From SAR324 cluster bacterium (GTDB taxonomy: Bacteria; SAR324; NAC60-12), in the NCBI GenBank assembly GCA_028281495.1, contig JANQJU010000064.1, forward strand, positions 496,001-560,000: a stretch of 64,000 nt of DNA. Direction: 5' to 3'. A model generated the notes under the pieces. The model did no database searches, was not told the DNA's origin, and saw only the letters and a program-made list of their open reading frames with translations. Each line of letters opens with the position of its first letter. Position 1 is the stretch's first letter. Below, piece by piece: positions 34,157 to 43,003 of this stretch. A program made the translations under genes and the position numbers.

Positions 34157-34621
34157 ATGTTCACGATAACCGTTAATGGAGAAAAGCATCAAGTGGATGT
34201 GGATCCGGATACGCCGCTCTTATGGGTGATTCGGGATTCGGTCAAACTGATGGGTACCAAATTTGGATGCGGTATCGCTCAGTGTGGCGCTTGTACCGTT
34301 CACCTCAATGGCGAACCAATCCGATCATGCTCCTTTCCTATCTCGAGCGTAGGAGATGCAAAAATCACAACGATTGAAGGACTTTCCTCAGATAGCAATC
34401 ACCCCGTACAACAAGCTTGGCGGGAAACGGAAGTTCCCCAATGTGGGTATTGCCAGTCTGGACAAATCATGGCAGCTGCCGCGTTATTGGCAAAAAATCC
34501 CAGTCCCTCCGATGAAGACATTCAGACGTCAATGACAAATATTTGTCGATGTGGCACTTACACACGGATTCGTAAAGCTGTCCATCGTTCTTCTGAAATC
34601 TTAAAGAAACAGGGGGCATGA
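34157..34621 (+). CDS. iorA: Molybdenum hydroxylase small subunit with two 2Fe-2S clusters (IorA type)
   Basis: A 154-residue iron-sulfur subunit of the xanthine oxidase family. The plant-ferredoxin-like cluster is bound by KFGCGIAQCGACTVHLNG plus IRSC, and the second cluster by PQCGYCQSGQIMAA and NICRCGTYTRIRKAV. The stand-alone pairing with a large Mo subunit and no FAD subunit is that of isoquinoline 1-oxidoreductase and related periplasmic aldehyde dehydrogenases. AGGAG lies 7 bases upstream. Its stop overlaps the large-subunit ATG by 4 bases. It has no export signal and probably travels with the Tat-targeted partner. Confidence 0.93.
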   Translation: MFTITVNGEKHQVDVDPDTPLLWVIRDSVKLMGTKFGCGIAQCGACTVHLNGEPIRSCSFPISSVGDAKITTIEGLSSDSNHPVQQAWRETEVPQCGYCQSGQIMAAAALLAKNPSPSDEDIQTSMTNICRCGTYTRIRKAVHRSSEILKKQGA

Positions 34622-36777
34622 TGAAAATCGTAAATATGAGTCGAAGATCCTTTCTAAAAACCACTGCCGCTGCCGGGGGTGGGTTGGTGCTAGGGTTTCA
34701 TTTGCCCGGTGCACTTCGATTTGCCAATGCCGCGAATCAACCTTCTGCCTTAGACATCAATGCTTGGATTCAAATCGGTGCAGATGAAAGCATTACTGTT
34801 TTGGTCCCCAGTTCTGAAATGGGACAAGGCGTGTATACCTCCGTTCCGATGATCGTTGCTGATGAAATGGAAGCAGATTGGCAAAAGGTCCGTGCTGAAA
34901 TGACTCCGGTTGGCGCGTCTTATAAGAATCCAATTTTTCAACTGCAAGCTACGGGAGGCAGCACAACCATTCGAGGTTGGTGGCCCCAGTTGAGCAAGGT
35001 GGGTGCTGCGGCACGAGAAATGCTGGTTCAAGCCGCTGCGGACCAATGGAAAGTGCCTGCGAAAGAGTGCAAAGCTGAAAATGGCATGGTCGTGCATTCT
35101 AGTGGGAAAAAGTTAAGTTACGGATCTTTAGCTTCCGCAGCTGCCAAAATGCAGCCTCCAGAAAACCCACAACTGAAATCGCCAGATCAGTATCGTTACA
35201 TTGGAAAACCGGTCAAACGAATAGACACGTCCTCAAAGGTAAATGGATCCGCGGTGTTTGGGGTCGATGTCGATATGCCAGATCTCTTGGTTGCCTCTGT
35301 TCGAGTCTCTCCGGTGTTTGGAGGCGAAGTGGCGAGTATGGATAAGGCCGCTGCTATGAAAGTCAAAGGTGTGAAATCAGTCGTTCCTATTCCCAATGGA
35401 GTGGCGGTTGTCGCGGATGGTTACTGGCCTGCCAAAAAGGGGTTGGATGCTCTCAACCTGAAGTTCGACGAAGGCAAATTGGCCCAGACCAGCGACGCGA
35501 CGATTTTCAAAACGTTTCATGAATCGCTCGATGCTAGTGATGCTGCTCCTGTTCATAAACACGGGGATGCCGATGGAGCACTCAAAACCGCTGCAAAAAC
35601 GCTGGAAGCCGTTTACGAACTTCCCTATTTGGCACATGCGACGATGGAACCCATGAACTGCACCGCACATGTCACCGCTGAAGGCTGCGATATCTGGGGA
35701 CCTACTCAAGGTCAAGATCCATCCGTTTGGACCGCCGCCGCAATTCTCAAGATGCCCCCTGACAAAATTCGAGTCCATACGACCTTCTTGGGTGGCGGCT
35801 TTGGACGTCGTTTTGAAACGGATTTTGTAGCTCAAGCGGTTATTATCGCGAAGGCTGTAGGGAAACCAGTAAAAGTGATCTGGTCGCGTGAAGAGGACAC
35901 ACAACACGACTTTTATCGGCCTGCAAGTGTCAGTCGATTTGAGGTCGGTTTAGACAAAGAAGGAATGCCGGTTTCATGGAAAAACCGAATCGTGTCACCT
36001 TCTATCATGACCCGCGTGTTTCCAGATTTCGTAAAAAACGGAGTCGATGGTACCTCCGTCGAAGGAGCCAACGAGCTGCCCTATTCCATTCCTAATCAAC
36101 ACGTCGATTATGTAATGCGACATGTGGGCATTCCGGTCGGGTTTTGGCGCTCCGTGGGAAGTTCGCATAATGCTTTCTATGTGGAGAGCATGATCGATGA
36201 AATGGCAGATGCTGCTGGACAAGATCCCTTTGAATATCGTCGGAAATTGTTGAAGGACAGTCCACGACACCTAAAGGTATTGGAAACGGTAGCTGAAAAA
36301 GCGGGCTGGGGGAAGTCCTTACCTGATGGAGTGGTCCAAGGGATAGCGTTGCACAAATCGTTTGAATCGATTGTAGGGCAGGTGATCGAACTGTCGGTAA
36401 GTAGTGCGGGCGAGGTGAAGATCCACCGGATGGTGTGTGCCGTGGATTGTGGAAAGATCGTCAACCCCGATACAGTGATTGCTCAAATGGAAAGCGGTAT
36501 TATCTATGGTCTGACCGCGACCCTTAAAGGAGAAATCAACATCGAAAATGGTCGAGTGAAGCAAAGTAATTTCCACGATTACGAAATGCTACGAATGGCA
36601 GACACGCCAGAAATCGAAACCCATCTCATTGCTAGCAACGACGCCCCAGGCGGTGTGGGAGAGCCTGGAACACCTCCTGTAGCTCCTGTGGTTGCCAATG
36701 CGATCTTTCGAGCTACCGGAAAACGCCTTCGCTCTTTGCCAATCAATAAGCATGATCTGAAGCCGGCAACGTCTTAA
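34618..36777 (+). CDS. iorB: Tat-exported molybdopterin-binding large subunit (IorB type)
   Basis: A 719-residue molybdenum-binding subunit of the xanthine oxidase family. A twin-arginine signal is at residues about 7-40 (MSRRSFLKTTAAAGGGLVLG), so the enzyme acts in the periplasm. Recognisable parts are PSSEMGQGVYTSVPMIVADE, TFLGGGFGRRFETDFVAQA (Mo cofactor loop), RSVGSSHNAFYVESMIDE and the C-terminal DAPGGVGEPGTPPVAPVVAN, which carries the catalytic glutamate. The family oxidises N-heterocycles or aldehydes and gives electrons to a cytochrome. The substrate cannot be read from sequence. No Mo-insertion chaperone (XdhC-like) is next door. Confidence 0.93.
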   Translation: MMKIVNMSRRSFLKTTAAAGGGLVLGFHLPGALRFANAANQPSALDINAWIQIGADESITVLVPSSEMGQGVYTSVPMIVADEMEADWQKVRAEMTPVGASYKNPIFQLQATGGSTTIRGWWPQLSKVGAAAREMLVQAAADQWKVPAKECKAENGMVVHSSGKKLSYGSLASAAAKMQPPENPQLKSPDQYRYIGKPVKRIDTSSKVNGSAVFGVDVDMPDLLVASVRVSPVFGGEVASMDKAAAMKVKGVKSVVPIPNGVAVVADGYWPAKKGLDALNLKFDEGKLAQTSDATIFKTFHESLDASDAAPVHKHGDADGALKTAAKTLEAVYELPYLAHATMEPMNCTAHVTAEGCDIWGPTQGQDPSVWTAAAILKMPPDKIRVHTTFLGGGFGRRFETDFVAQAVIIAKAVGKPVKVIWSREEDTQHDFYRPASVSRFEVGLDKEGMPVSWKNRIVSPSIMTRVFPDFVKNGVDGTSVEGANELPYSIPNQHVDYVMRHVGIPVGFWRSVGSSHNAFYVESMIDEMADAAGQDPFEYRRKLLKDSPRHLKVLETVAEKAGWGKSLPDGVVQGIALHKSFESIVGQVIELSVSSAGEVKIHRMVCAVDCGKIVNPDTVIAQMESGIIYGLTATLKGEINIENGRVKQSNFHDYEMLRMADTPEIETHLIASNDAPGGVGEPGTPPVAPVVANAIFRATGKRLRSLPINKHDLKPATS

Positions 36778-36826
36778 AGAGCTTTTTGCGTTACGTGTTT
36801 ACAAGGTTTTACGCTTATACCTCAGA

Positions 36827-36870
36827 ACCGGGCTGTTGAGTTTACGACAGCCCGGTACCTTTTCCGCTTT
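36827..36870 (+). terminator. Intrinsic terminator after iorB
   Basis: ACCGGGCTGT (36827-36836) and ACAGCCCGGT (36847-36856) form a perfect 10-pair GC-rich stem with a 10-base loop, followed by a T-rich tail. It sits between convergent iorB and the cytosine deaminase gene and may serve both. Confidence 0.85.
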
Positions 36871-36919
36871 ATTTTACAATCTTCTTTCTACGTTTTTATC
36901 ACAAAAACAGGGTCCCATT

Positions 36920-37384
36920 TCAGACGTGTTCGCGTTCTGCGATATCTTCATTCCAAAGTGATGGATTGTCTTTAATGAATTGTTCCATAAGTTGAATACA
37001 ACCGGGGTCGTCAAGTAAAATGACCTCCACTCCATGTTCTCGCAAGAACGAAAGATTCCCTTCAAAATTACTGGTTTCTCCCACGACTACTCGCGGAACA
37101 CCAAATTGTAGGATGGTGCCCGAACACATCATACAAGGACTCAAGGTCGTATAAAGCGTGGTATTGCGGTAGTGTGGACGCCGACCTGCTTTGCGAAAAC
37201 AGTCCATTTCTCCATGGGCAATTGGATCTCCTTTTTGAACGCGCTGGTTGTGACCCGTTGCAATGAGTTTTCCGTTTTCGACTAAAGCTGCTCCCACTGG
37301 CACGCCGCCTTCTTCATATCCAAGCCGAGCCGCTTCCAATGCGATTTGCATGAATTTGTGATCTGTTTCAGTGGATGAAGTCAT
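36920..37384 (-). CDS. Cytosine deaminase of the yeast FCY1 type
   Basis: A 154-residue zinc deaminase that converts cytosine to uracil. The motif pair is HGE (H57, E59) and SPCMMC (C84, C87), with N46 in GHNQRVQKG. GGVPVGAAL, YTTLSPCMMCSG, VVVGETSNFEG and the C-terminal MEQFIKDNPSLWNEDIAE closely follow yeast cytosine deaminase and differ from TadA, which lacks that tail. Bacteria more often use the unrelated amidohydrolase CodA. The start has AGGAA 6 bases upstream. It lies 36 bases downstream of the phosphatase-UPRT gene, so the pair would take cytosine to uracil to UMP. Confidence 0.9.
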   Translation of the reverse strand: MTSSTETDHKFMQIALEAARLGYEEGGVPVGAALVENGKLIATGHNQRVQKGDPIAHGEMDCFRKAGRRPHYRNTTLYTTLSPCMMCSGTILQFGVPRVVVGETSNFEGNLSFLREHGVEVILLDDPGCIQLMEQFIKDNPSLWNEDIAEREHV

Positions 37385-37420
37385 TGTTGGTTCCTAAAAT
37401 CGTGGATTCAGGTTAGCGGG

Positions 37421-38482
37421 TTATTTGGTGCCATAAATCCGGTCACCAGCATCTCCCAAGCCGGGAATGATATAACCTTTCCCATTGAGTTTCTGGTCAA
37501 TTGCTCCGGTGTAAATGGGAACATCGGGGTGGTGGTTATAAAAAGCTTCGATTCCTTCCGGAGCTGCCAATAAGCAAACAAATTTTATCGACTTGGGTCT
37601 AACTTGTTTGAGCCGAGTCACGGCTGCAATTGCGGAATTCCCGGTGGCCAGCATGGGGTCCACCACGATCATATTCCGATCTTCTACTTCAGCAGGCATT
37701 TTGAAGTAATACTGCACGGCATCTAAAGTTTGAGGATCTCGATAAATACCAATATGTCCAACACGTGCAGCGGGAATCAGGTCGAGCATGCCTTCGAGAA
37801 TTCCATTGCCCGCCCGTAAAATCGAAACCAATACGACTTTTTTCCCATCGAGTTTGGGAGCCTGCATTTTGGCCAAGGGTGTTTCGATTTCCTTATAAGT
37901 CAGCGGAAAATCGTGAGTCACTTCATAAGCCAAGAGCATGCTGATTTCTCTGAGCAGTTGACGGAAATAATGACTTTTCGTGTTTTTGTCTCGCATCAGA
38001 GTGAGTTTGTGCTGCACCAAGGGATGCCCAATTACCGTGACATTCATCGCCAATGCCTTCAAAAAATTTCTCTGAGCATCTCTAGGATCGGCATCGGGTT
38101 TTGCGGTTTGAATCGTTTGAATGGCACTTTCGTAAGATTGACCTTGTTTGATCAAATACGCAGCAAGCAAAGTACCCGTACGCCGTTTTCCGCTAGTGCA
38201 ATGAACCGCGACTCCGGTGGAATTGTGTTTTTCTACAAATCGGCAAAACTGCTGGACTTGCACATTGTAAGGCGGGGTTCCCCCTTTAACAGGTAGCCAT
38301 AAATGGGGAATGTTTTCTTGTTGATATAAGTCCAGGTTGGATCGGTCGTCCATCACTGAAACAATGGCCCCAATACCAGCTTTTTGAAGCGTCGATAATT
38401 CATCAGCCATGGGTTTGCGTACCCCTGCTAACTTGTTCGGGATGATCCACCATACATTCTCTGTAATTGGTTCTTGTTCCAT
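37421..38482 (-). CDS. DUSP23-like phosphatase domain fused to uracil phosphoribosyltransferase
   Basis: A 353-residue two-domain protein. Residues about 1-145 resemble DUSP23-type Cys phosphatases: IPNKLAGVRKPM, IVSVMDD and the P-loop HCTSGKRRTG (C95, R101). The usual general-acid aspartate (PxDxxPP) is replaced, PVKGGTPP at residues 64-71, so catalysis may be weak or changed. Residues about 148-353 form a full-length uracil phosphoribosyltransferase, with SILRAGNGI, the PRPP loop VVDPMLATGNSA (274-284) and the uracil-binding ending GLGDAGDRIYGT. UPRT makes UMP from uracil and PRPP. The start is ATG 38482 (GAGGAC upstream); a longer frame exists but lacks homology and runs into the divergent flippase gene. 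The downstream cytosine deaminase supports pyrimidine salvage. Confidence 0.88.
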   Translation of the reverse strand: MEQEPITENVWWIIPNKLAGVRKPMADELSTLQKAGIGAIVSVMDDRSNLDLYQQENIPHLWLPVKGGTPPYNVQVQQFCRFVEKHNSTGVAVHCTSGKRRTGTLLAAYLIKQGQSYESAIQTIQTAKPDADPRDAQRNFLKALAMNVTVIGHPLVQHKLTLMRDKNTKSHYFRQLLREISMLLAYEVTHDFPLTYKEIETPLAKMQAPKLDGKKVVLVSILRAGNGILEGMLDLIPAARVGHIGIYRDPQTLDAVQYYFKMPAEVEDRNMIVVDPMLATGNSAIAAVTRLKQVRPKSIKFVCLLAAPEGIEAFYNHHPDVPIYTGAIDQKLNGKGYIIPGLGDAGDRIYGTK

Positions 38483-38762
38483 GAAGTCCTCGTTTGCTTG
38501 ATTAAAAAACAGCCGCAGTGCTTGAATCAGCTCGACTATATTTGTTTGCATTTGGAAGCTAAAAGGTTGAGTACGAACTTTGTGAATGAACCATAACCTA
38601 GCTACAAGATTCTGTTCAAGGGGTTTTGAAACTTGGACATTTGTAATGATACCCATTGATGATAGGGGGCTGTATGAAGTTTGTAATAAATAACATAGGG
38701 CACGAGGCTCTATGAAAATATTGATTTTTCGCCATTCCACAAATTGATTCAAGGATGAAATT

Positions 38763-40310
38763 ATGTCAGCTGCGCAGCGTGCCCTTTCAGCAATGATTTG
38801 GGACTTTTTAGGGAAAGGCGGTCTTGCATTCGTTCGTTTTTTTGAGTCCATTTTGCTAGTTCGTTTGCTAGGCAATACCGACTATGGAACGCTTTCTGTT
38901 GTGCTGAATTTTCAGGCAACCTTAGTGCTTGGGGCATCACTCGGACTTGAGGGAATGCTTTCGCGTTTTCTTCCAGAATTTCAGGTCAAAGGTCAAACGT
39001 CATTGATCCCTACTTTGATCCGTCAATCTGTTTTTATCCGAAGTGGGGTTTTACTCCTTGTGAGTGGATTGTGTTTCGGGTTTTCGGGACCTCTTGTGAA
39101 AGTAATCTTTGAGGAAACGTCAACCGAAGCCCAAACCCTGCAAAGTTTCTTGCAGATTGTATCCTTTCTGGTTCTGACGGTTGGAATCCAGGATTTGTTT
39201 CGTCGTGTCTTGGTGATTCATTACAAACAGCGACTTATCAATATCGTGGAGTTTGTGATTTTTAGTCTGTACTTAGCTGGTGCGGTTTTCGCAATTGAAC
39301 AGGGCTGGGGCATTACGGGTGTTTTGCTTGTCAACATCGGTTCCAAGCTGTTGGGGTTATTGATTTTTGCATTGAGGCATCCTTCCTATTTTATTGGCCA
39401 TTCCTCGCTTCCTACGATTGATCGAGCACGTCTTAAAAAAATTTATCCATTTGCTTTCAGTTTTTATCTCTATGCCTTGACACTCCATTTATTAGGAAAA
39501 GGTGGAGACATTTTTATACTAGGAGCCTTTCTAGCTGATCGCGATGAAGTGGCCTTTTACACAATCGCTTTTAATTTTGCTTTTTTTTCCACGAGTTTCT
39601 TTGAGTTGGCCTTACAAGGTGGCTTTGTGTTGCCGTTTATCACTGAGACTGTTCAGAAAGGCGACCCGGTCAAGGTACGTAAAGTTTATACGGGACTATT
39701 TGAGTTTGTGTACTTATTTACAATTCCGATAAGCATAGGCGGAATCCTATTAGGAGCAGACTTGATTGAGCTCTTTTACGGATCCGGAAAAGAGGGAGTG
39801 GTCCCTTTGCTTTACCTGTTTTTCATACACTTTTGTGTTGTGAAGATTGGTATCATGAATTCAGGTTTCATGCTTGCTTCTGATCAACACAATAAATTGA
39901 TCGCATCGCGTGTCTTTTTTGGGATTTTCAATATTGCGATCAACCTGTGGTTGGTCGGCAAGTATCAAGCTTTGGGCGTGGTTTGGGGAACATTGATAAC
40001 GGGGGTTCTGGCATCTTTGTATGAGACATGGTGTGTCCATCATCTCGTTCGTCCGCAATATTCTTGGGGGTTCTTGGCTAAAGTGACTTTGGCGAGTATT
40101 GCGATGGGGGGATTCATTTGGGTATTAGAGCCGTGGCTGCAACTCGCATTGCCACTGCGGGTGGCTCTGCTGATTACCGTTGGTGGAGTGGTGTATGCGG
40201 CAATGGTTATTAAACTCAAACCAATTGCTTCTGACAATATCGAGGTATTGAGGCAGTCCAAGTTGCCTTATAAAAAATACCTTTTCCGGCTCCTCTCTAG
40301 CGCTAAATAG
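38763..40310 (+). CDS. Wzx-like polysaccharide flippase
   Basis: A 515-residue polytopic membrane protein with about 12-14 segments and the MATE/Wzx pattern: an early RALSAMIWDFLGKGGLAFVRFFESILLVRLLGNTDYG-like region (only partly quoted here as LLVRLLGNTDYG), then LGLEGMLSRFLPEFQ. Such proteins flip lipid-linked sugars across the inner membrane. AAGGA precedes the ATG. The next gene, convergent, is a glycosyltransferase family 9 enzyme, which fits an envelope-polysaccharide neighbourhood, though no polymerase (Wzy) or other transferases are present, so the substrate is not known. A 280-base gap separates it from the divergent UPRT gene. Confidence 0.88.
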   Translation: MSAAQRALSAMIWDFLGKGGLAFVRFFESILLVRLLGNTDYGTLSVVLNFQATLVLGASLGLEGMLSRFLPEFQVKGQTSLIPTLIRQSVFIRSGVLLLVSGLCFGFSGPLVKVIFEETSTEAQTLQSFLQIVSFLVLTVGIQDLFRRVLVIHYKQRLINIVEFVIFSLYLAGAVFAIEQGWGITGVLLVNIGSKLLGLLIFALRHPSYFIGHSSLPTIDRARLKKIYPFAFSFYLYALTLHLLGKGGDIFILGAFLADRDEVAFYTIAFNFAFFSTSFFELALQGGFVLPFITETVQKGDPVKVRKVYTGLFEFVYLFTIPISIGGILLGADLIELFYGSGKEGVVPLLYLFFIHFCVVKIGIMNSGFMLASDQHNKLIASRVFFGIFNIAINLWLVGKYQALGVVWGTLITGVLASLYETWCVHHLVRPQYSWGFLAKVTLASIAMGGFIWVLEPWLQLALPLRVALLITVGGVVYAAMVIKLKPIASDNIEVLRQSKLPYKKYLFRLLSSAK

Positions 40311-40336
40311 CTAGGACTAAATCCATAGGAACGTGA

Positions 40337-41458
40337 TCAGTATCCTCGATTTTGCAATTCTTGAATGATTTCTTGAGGGGCAATCTCCAAGCACTTGTTT
40401 TCATATGGGCAAGTTTCCAAAAAACAAGGAGAACAAGGCATGTCATACCTGCGAAAAACTTTATTTTCCCCTGTATCGGGTGGGAACCATTTGTTGGGAT
40501 AGTCACGTGCACTAAACAAGGCCACCACTGGAGTTTTGACAGCGTACGATAGGTGCATGGGACCCGTATCGTTGGTAAGGCATAACTCGCAATGCTCGAG
40601 TAAGGCCCCGCTTTCCAGAGGAGAAAGTTCGCCACAAAAGTTATAGATACGAGGATGGAACAAAAGTTGTTTTGCTAGCAGGTTGTCTTCTTTGCCACCG
40701 ATGATGAAAATGGTGATTTTTTTGGCAACCAAATATTCTGCCACTAATTTGAAGTAGGCAATTGGCCAGCGGTTTGTCACACGTTTTGCACCCACGACAA
40801 ATGCTATGTTACGCGACTGCTTTGATATACCAAGTCTATCTAGATCAGTCCGGATTCGATTACGGTCACGGTCACTAACGCCTAAGGGGTAATCCTTAAT
40901 TTGAGGAGAGAGACCATGTGTTTCTAAGATTTTGAGAAGACGAACCGTTTCACGATCAAACGTGAAGATTGAAGCTTGGTGCTTTCGGAACATTCGTATG
41001 GCTGCAACTTGCCAACCGAATCCGCTGGGAATCCTTAAAAATTTCGCAATGATCATATTACGGGCTTCTACCTGCCAAGTTGCTAAATTTTCAGGAATTT
41101 CTATAAAAAGATCATAGGCCTCGACGCGCAGTGTATTGAGCAGATGTCGACGTTGTGACCTCGAAAGCCCAAAAGCATTGTGGACATGATTCACAATGCC
41201 AGGGGCAATCAATTGCTCTAGTGATACTAGATGTGCCCCTCGGCTGTTAGTTAAAATTTCAATTTTCGCTTCAGGGAAATGATGGCGTATCGTTGCAAAG
41301 GCAGGCAATGCGCAGATATTATCACCCAAAGATCCTCCTCTCCAAATCAGAATTTTTTCTACCTTATCTGGATTGTGTGTGCGGAATAAGAGTTTTCGCA
41401 ATCCACGCAATGAGGCATTCTGGATGAAATAATTAAGATGTATAAGAAATGTAATCAT
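40337..41458 (-). CDS. Glycosyltransferase family 9 (heptosyltransferase-like)
   Basis: A 373-residue GT9 enzyme. The N-terminal WRGGSLGDNICALPAFATIR and the C-terminal LTNDTGPMHLSYAVKTPVVALF are the family's two signature regions for nucleotide-sugar binding. The end has a cysteine-rich CSPCFLETCPYENKCLE, common in GT9 proteins. WaaF/WaaC/WaaQ relatives add heptose to lipopolysaccharide core. Because only one such gene is present and the usual LPS core genes are absent, the exact acceptor is uncertain. AGGGGAAA precedes the ATG. It converges with the flippase gene. Confidence 0.9.
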   Translation of the reverse strand: MITFLIHLNYFIQNASLRGLRKLLFRTHNPDKVEKILIWRGGSLGDNICALPAFATIRHHFPEAKIEILTNSRGAHLVSLEQLIAPGIVNHVHNAFGLSRSQRRHLLNTLRVEAYDLFIEIPENLATWQVEARNMIIAKFLRIPSGFGWQVAAIRMFRKHQASIFTFDRETVRLLKILETHGLSPQIKDYPLGVSDRDRNRIRTDLDRLGISKQSRNIAFVVGAKRVTNRWPIAYFKLVAEYLVAKKITIFIIGGKEDNLLAKQLLFHPRIYNFCGELSPLESGALLEHCELCLTNDTGPMHLSYAVKTPVVALFSARDYPNKWFPPDTGENKVFRRYDMPCSPCFLETCPYENKCLEIAPQEIIQELQNRGY

Positions 41459-41543
41459 TTTCCCCTAGAACAGTGGCTTGACAATACCTATCGTCAGTGT
41501 TTCCGTTTAAAAGTTTTCTCCTATGTTTTTCAATGGACATCTC

Positions 41544-42296
41544 ATGAAAAAATCAATTTTTCTTTTATTTACGGCTATTTGGTTCACTCCTTTTTTGGCC
41601 CTCGCACATTTTGATCAAATCATACAACAGGATCTTCAGGAAAAATGGCTGCCTCAACTAGAAGGGCCTGATCAGAGCCAGCGTTTTCAAGCATCGCAAG
41701 TCTTGCTTAGCTACCCGCAGTGGTCATTGCCTTTATTACGGCAAACTTTAAACGACTCAAAATATACTTCGGTCCATTGGAAAATTGTACACCTGCTAGG
41801 CGCATTAGGTAACCCGACAGACATTCCTCAAATTCTAACGGCACGGCCAGAAGATTTAAATGCCTATCAAGATCGAATTTGGTTGGGAGCCGCAGAACGA
41901 ATATTTTGGAGGCATAGAAAAAGTCCTAGTAAAAAATTCATTATTTCTCGGCTCCGCCTCTTGCCTGGGCCAAACCCTTCCCAATCTAATGGAGAGTCAA
42001 ATTTACAGCCCGAAGCCACGAATCAAGTTGTGCAAGCAGTACTTCAGTACAAAATTGTCAACCCCGACAATGAAGGCCGGCTTCTCGAGGTCACATTCCA
42101 CACTTGGCGTAGGCAGCTTGTTAAACCTCATGCGGTCAAATACCACTGGTTGGAAGCAGGTCGGGATTTGACATCGGAAATTGTGTTGGAATTATTGCCC
42201 TCACCTTCAAAGAATATCCGAATTGATTTTAAAGTTAAGGAAGTCGGAAAAGCACAAGTTTCGGCTTCCCGTAAAATCGTCACCAAGGTTCCTTAA
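41544..42296 (+). CDS. Secreted protein with HEAT-like segment, unknown function
   Basis: A 250-residue exported protein. The ATG at 41544 gives MKKSIFLLFTAIWFTPFLALA, a typical signal peptide; an upstream ATG at 41523 gives a poorer one. The mature part starts with HEAT-like helices (QASQVLLSYPQWSLPLLRQTL and WKIVHLLGALGNPTDIPQIL). The second half, rich in beta strands, ends LEVTFHTWRRQL to KVKEVGKAQVSASRK and is not recognised. It is divergent from the GT9 gene and followed after 53 bases by an ABC ATPase gene in the same direction. A periplasmic role linked to that transporter is only a positional guess. Confidence 0.78.
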   Translation: MKKSIFLLFTAIWFTPFLALAHFDQIIQQDLQEKWLPQLEGPDQSQRFQASQVLLSYPQWSLPLLRQTLNDSKYTSVHWKIVHLLGALGNPTDIPQILTARPEDLNAYQDRIWLGAAERIFWRHRKSPSKKFIISRLRLLPGPNPSQSNGESNLQPEATNQVVQAVLQYKIVNPDNEGRLLEVTFHTWRRQLVKPHAVKYHWLEAGRDLTSEIVLELLPSPSKNIRIDFKVKEVGKAQVSASRKIVTKVP

Positions 42297-42349
42297 TCTT
42301 TAAATAGTAAACGTTTTTATCATTTCCTCCATTTCATTCATTCTCCGAT

Positions 42350-43003
42350 ATGATTCATTTCATTGATGTTTCCAAATATTTTGGAAATAAGGTTATCTTC
42401 GATCAGGTCAATTGCCATATTCCCATGGGAAGTCTGAATTACGTGATCGGAGATAGCGGATCTGGGAAAACTACATTCTTACGGTTAATTTTGAAGGCTG
42501 AACTGCTAAGCAGCGGAGAAATCTTATTTCTTCAACGTCCGCTGCAACGATTGAAAGGGAGGAGTCTGTTAGAACACCGTCAGCATATCGGTTTGATAGA
42601 ACAACACCATCGTTTCTTTTGGCAACAAACCGTTGAGGCAAATTTAAAAACGCCCCTAACATTTGCTAGGAAAAAGGACGGGAACGAGGAAATTCGAATA
42701 AAAAATTTAGCGGAACGTCTTAGGATTGAATACTGTCTGACGCATCGAATGGAAGAGCTATCGGCAGGAGAAAAACAGATGATTGCCATCGCAAGGGCCG
42801 TAATCAATGACCCGATATTGATTTTAGCAGACGAGCCAAACCAATATTTAGACAAAACTCAGACCGAAATAGCAGCGGGTTTACTTTATGAGAAGAGCCA
42901 AAGTGGAACGACTGTTGTAATTGCATCACAACAGTCTAATTCCATTCCTTATCCAAAACTGAACTTATTTTGGATGCAGCATCATCAAATTCAGCTGATC
43001 TAG
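42350..43003 (+). CDS. ABC transporter ATP-binding protein (FtsE/LolD-like)
   Basis: A 217-residue ABC ATPase. Walker A is GDSGSGKTTF (about residues 34-43), the signature is LSAGEKQMIAIARA, Walker B is ILILADEPNQYLD, and a Q-loop region precedes them. Length and sequence resemble FtsE, LolD and MacB-type subunits that drive mechanotransmission rather than solute transport. No permease such as FtsX or LolC is adjacent; the next gene is convergent and the previous one is a secreted protein. No good ribosome site is visible. It overlaps the convergent STAS gene by 4 bases. Confidence 0.85.
   Translation: MIHFIDVSKYFGNKVIFDQVNCHIPMGSLNYVIGDSGSGKTTFLRLILKAELLSSGEILFLQRPLQRLKGRSLLEHRQHIGLIEQHHRFFWQQTVEANLKTPLTFARKKDGNEEIRIKNLAERLRIEYCLTHRMEELSAGEKQMIAIARAVINDPILILADEPNQYLDKTQTEIAAGLLYEKSQSGTTVVIASQQSNSIPYPKLNLFWMQHHQIQLI

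Noticed and set aside
38483..38875. N-terminal extension of the UPRT fusion
   Set aside because: The extra residues have no phosphatase or UPRT homology and overlap the start of the flippase gene; the ATG at 38482 has a plausible site and begins the DUSP23-like homology.
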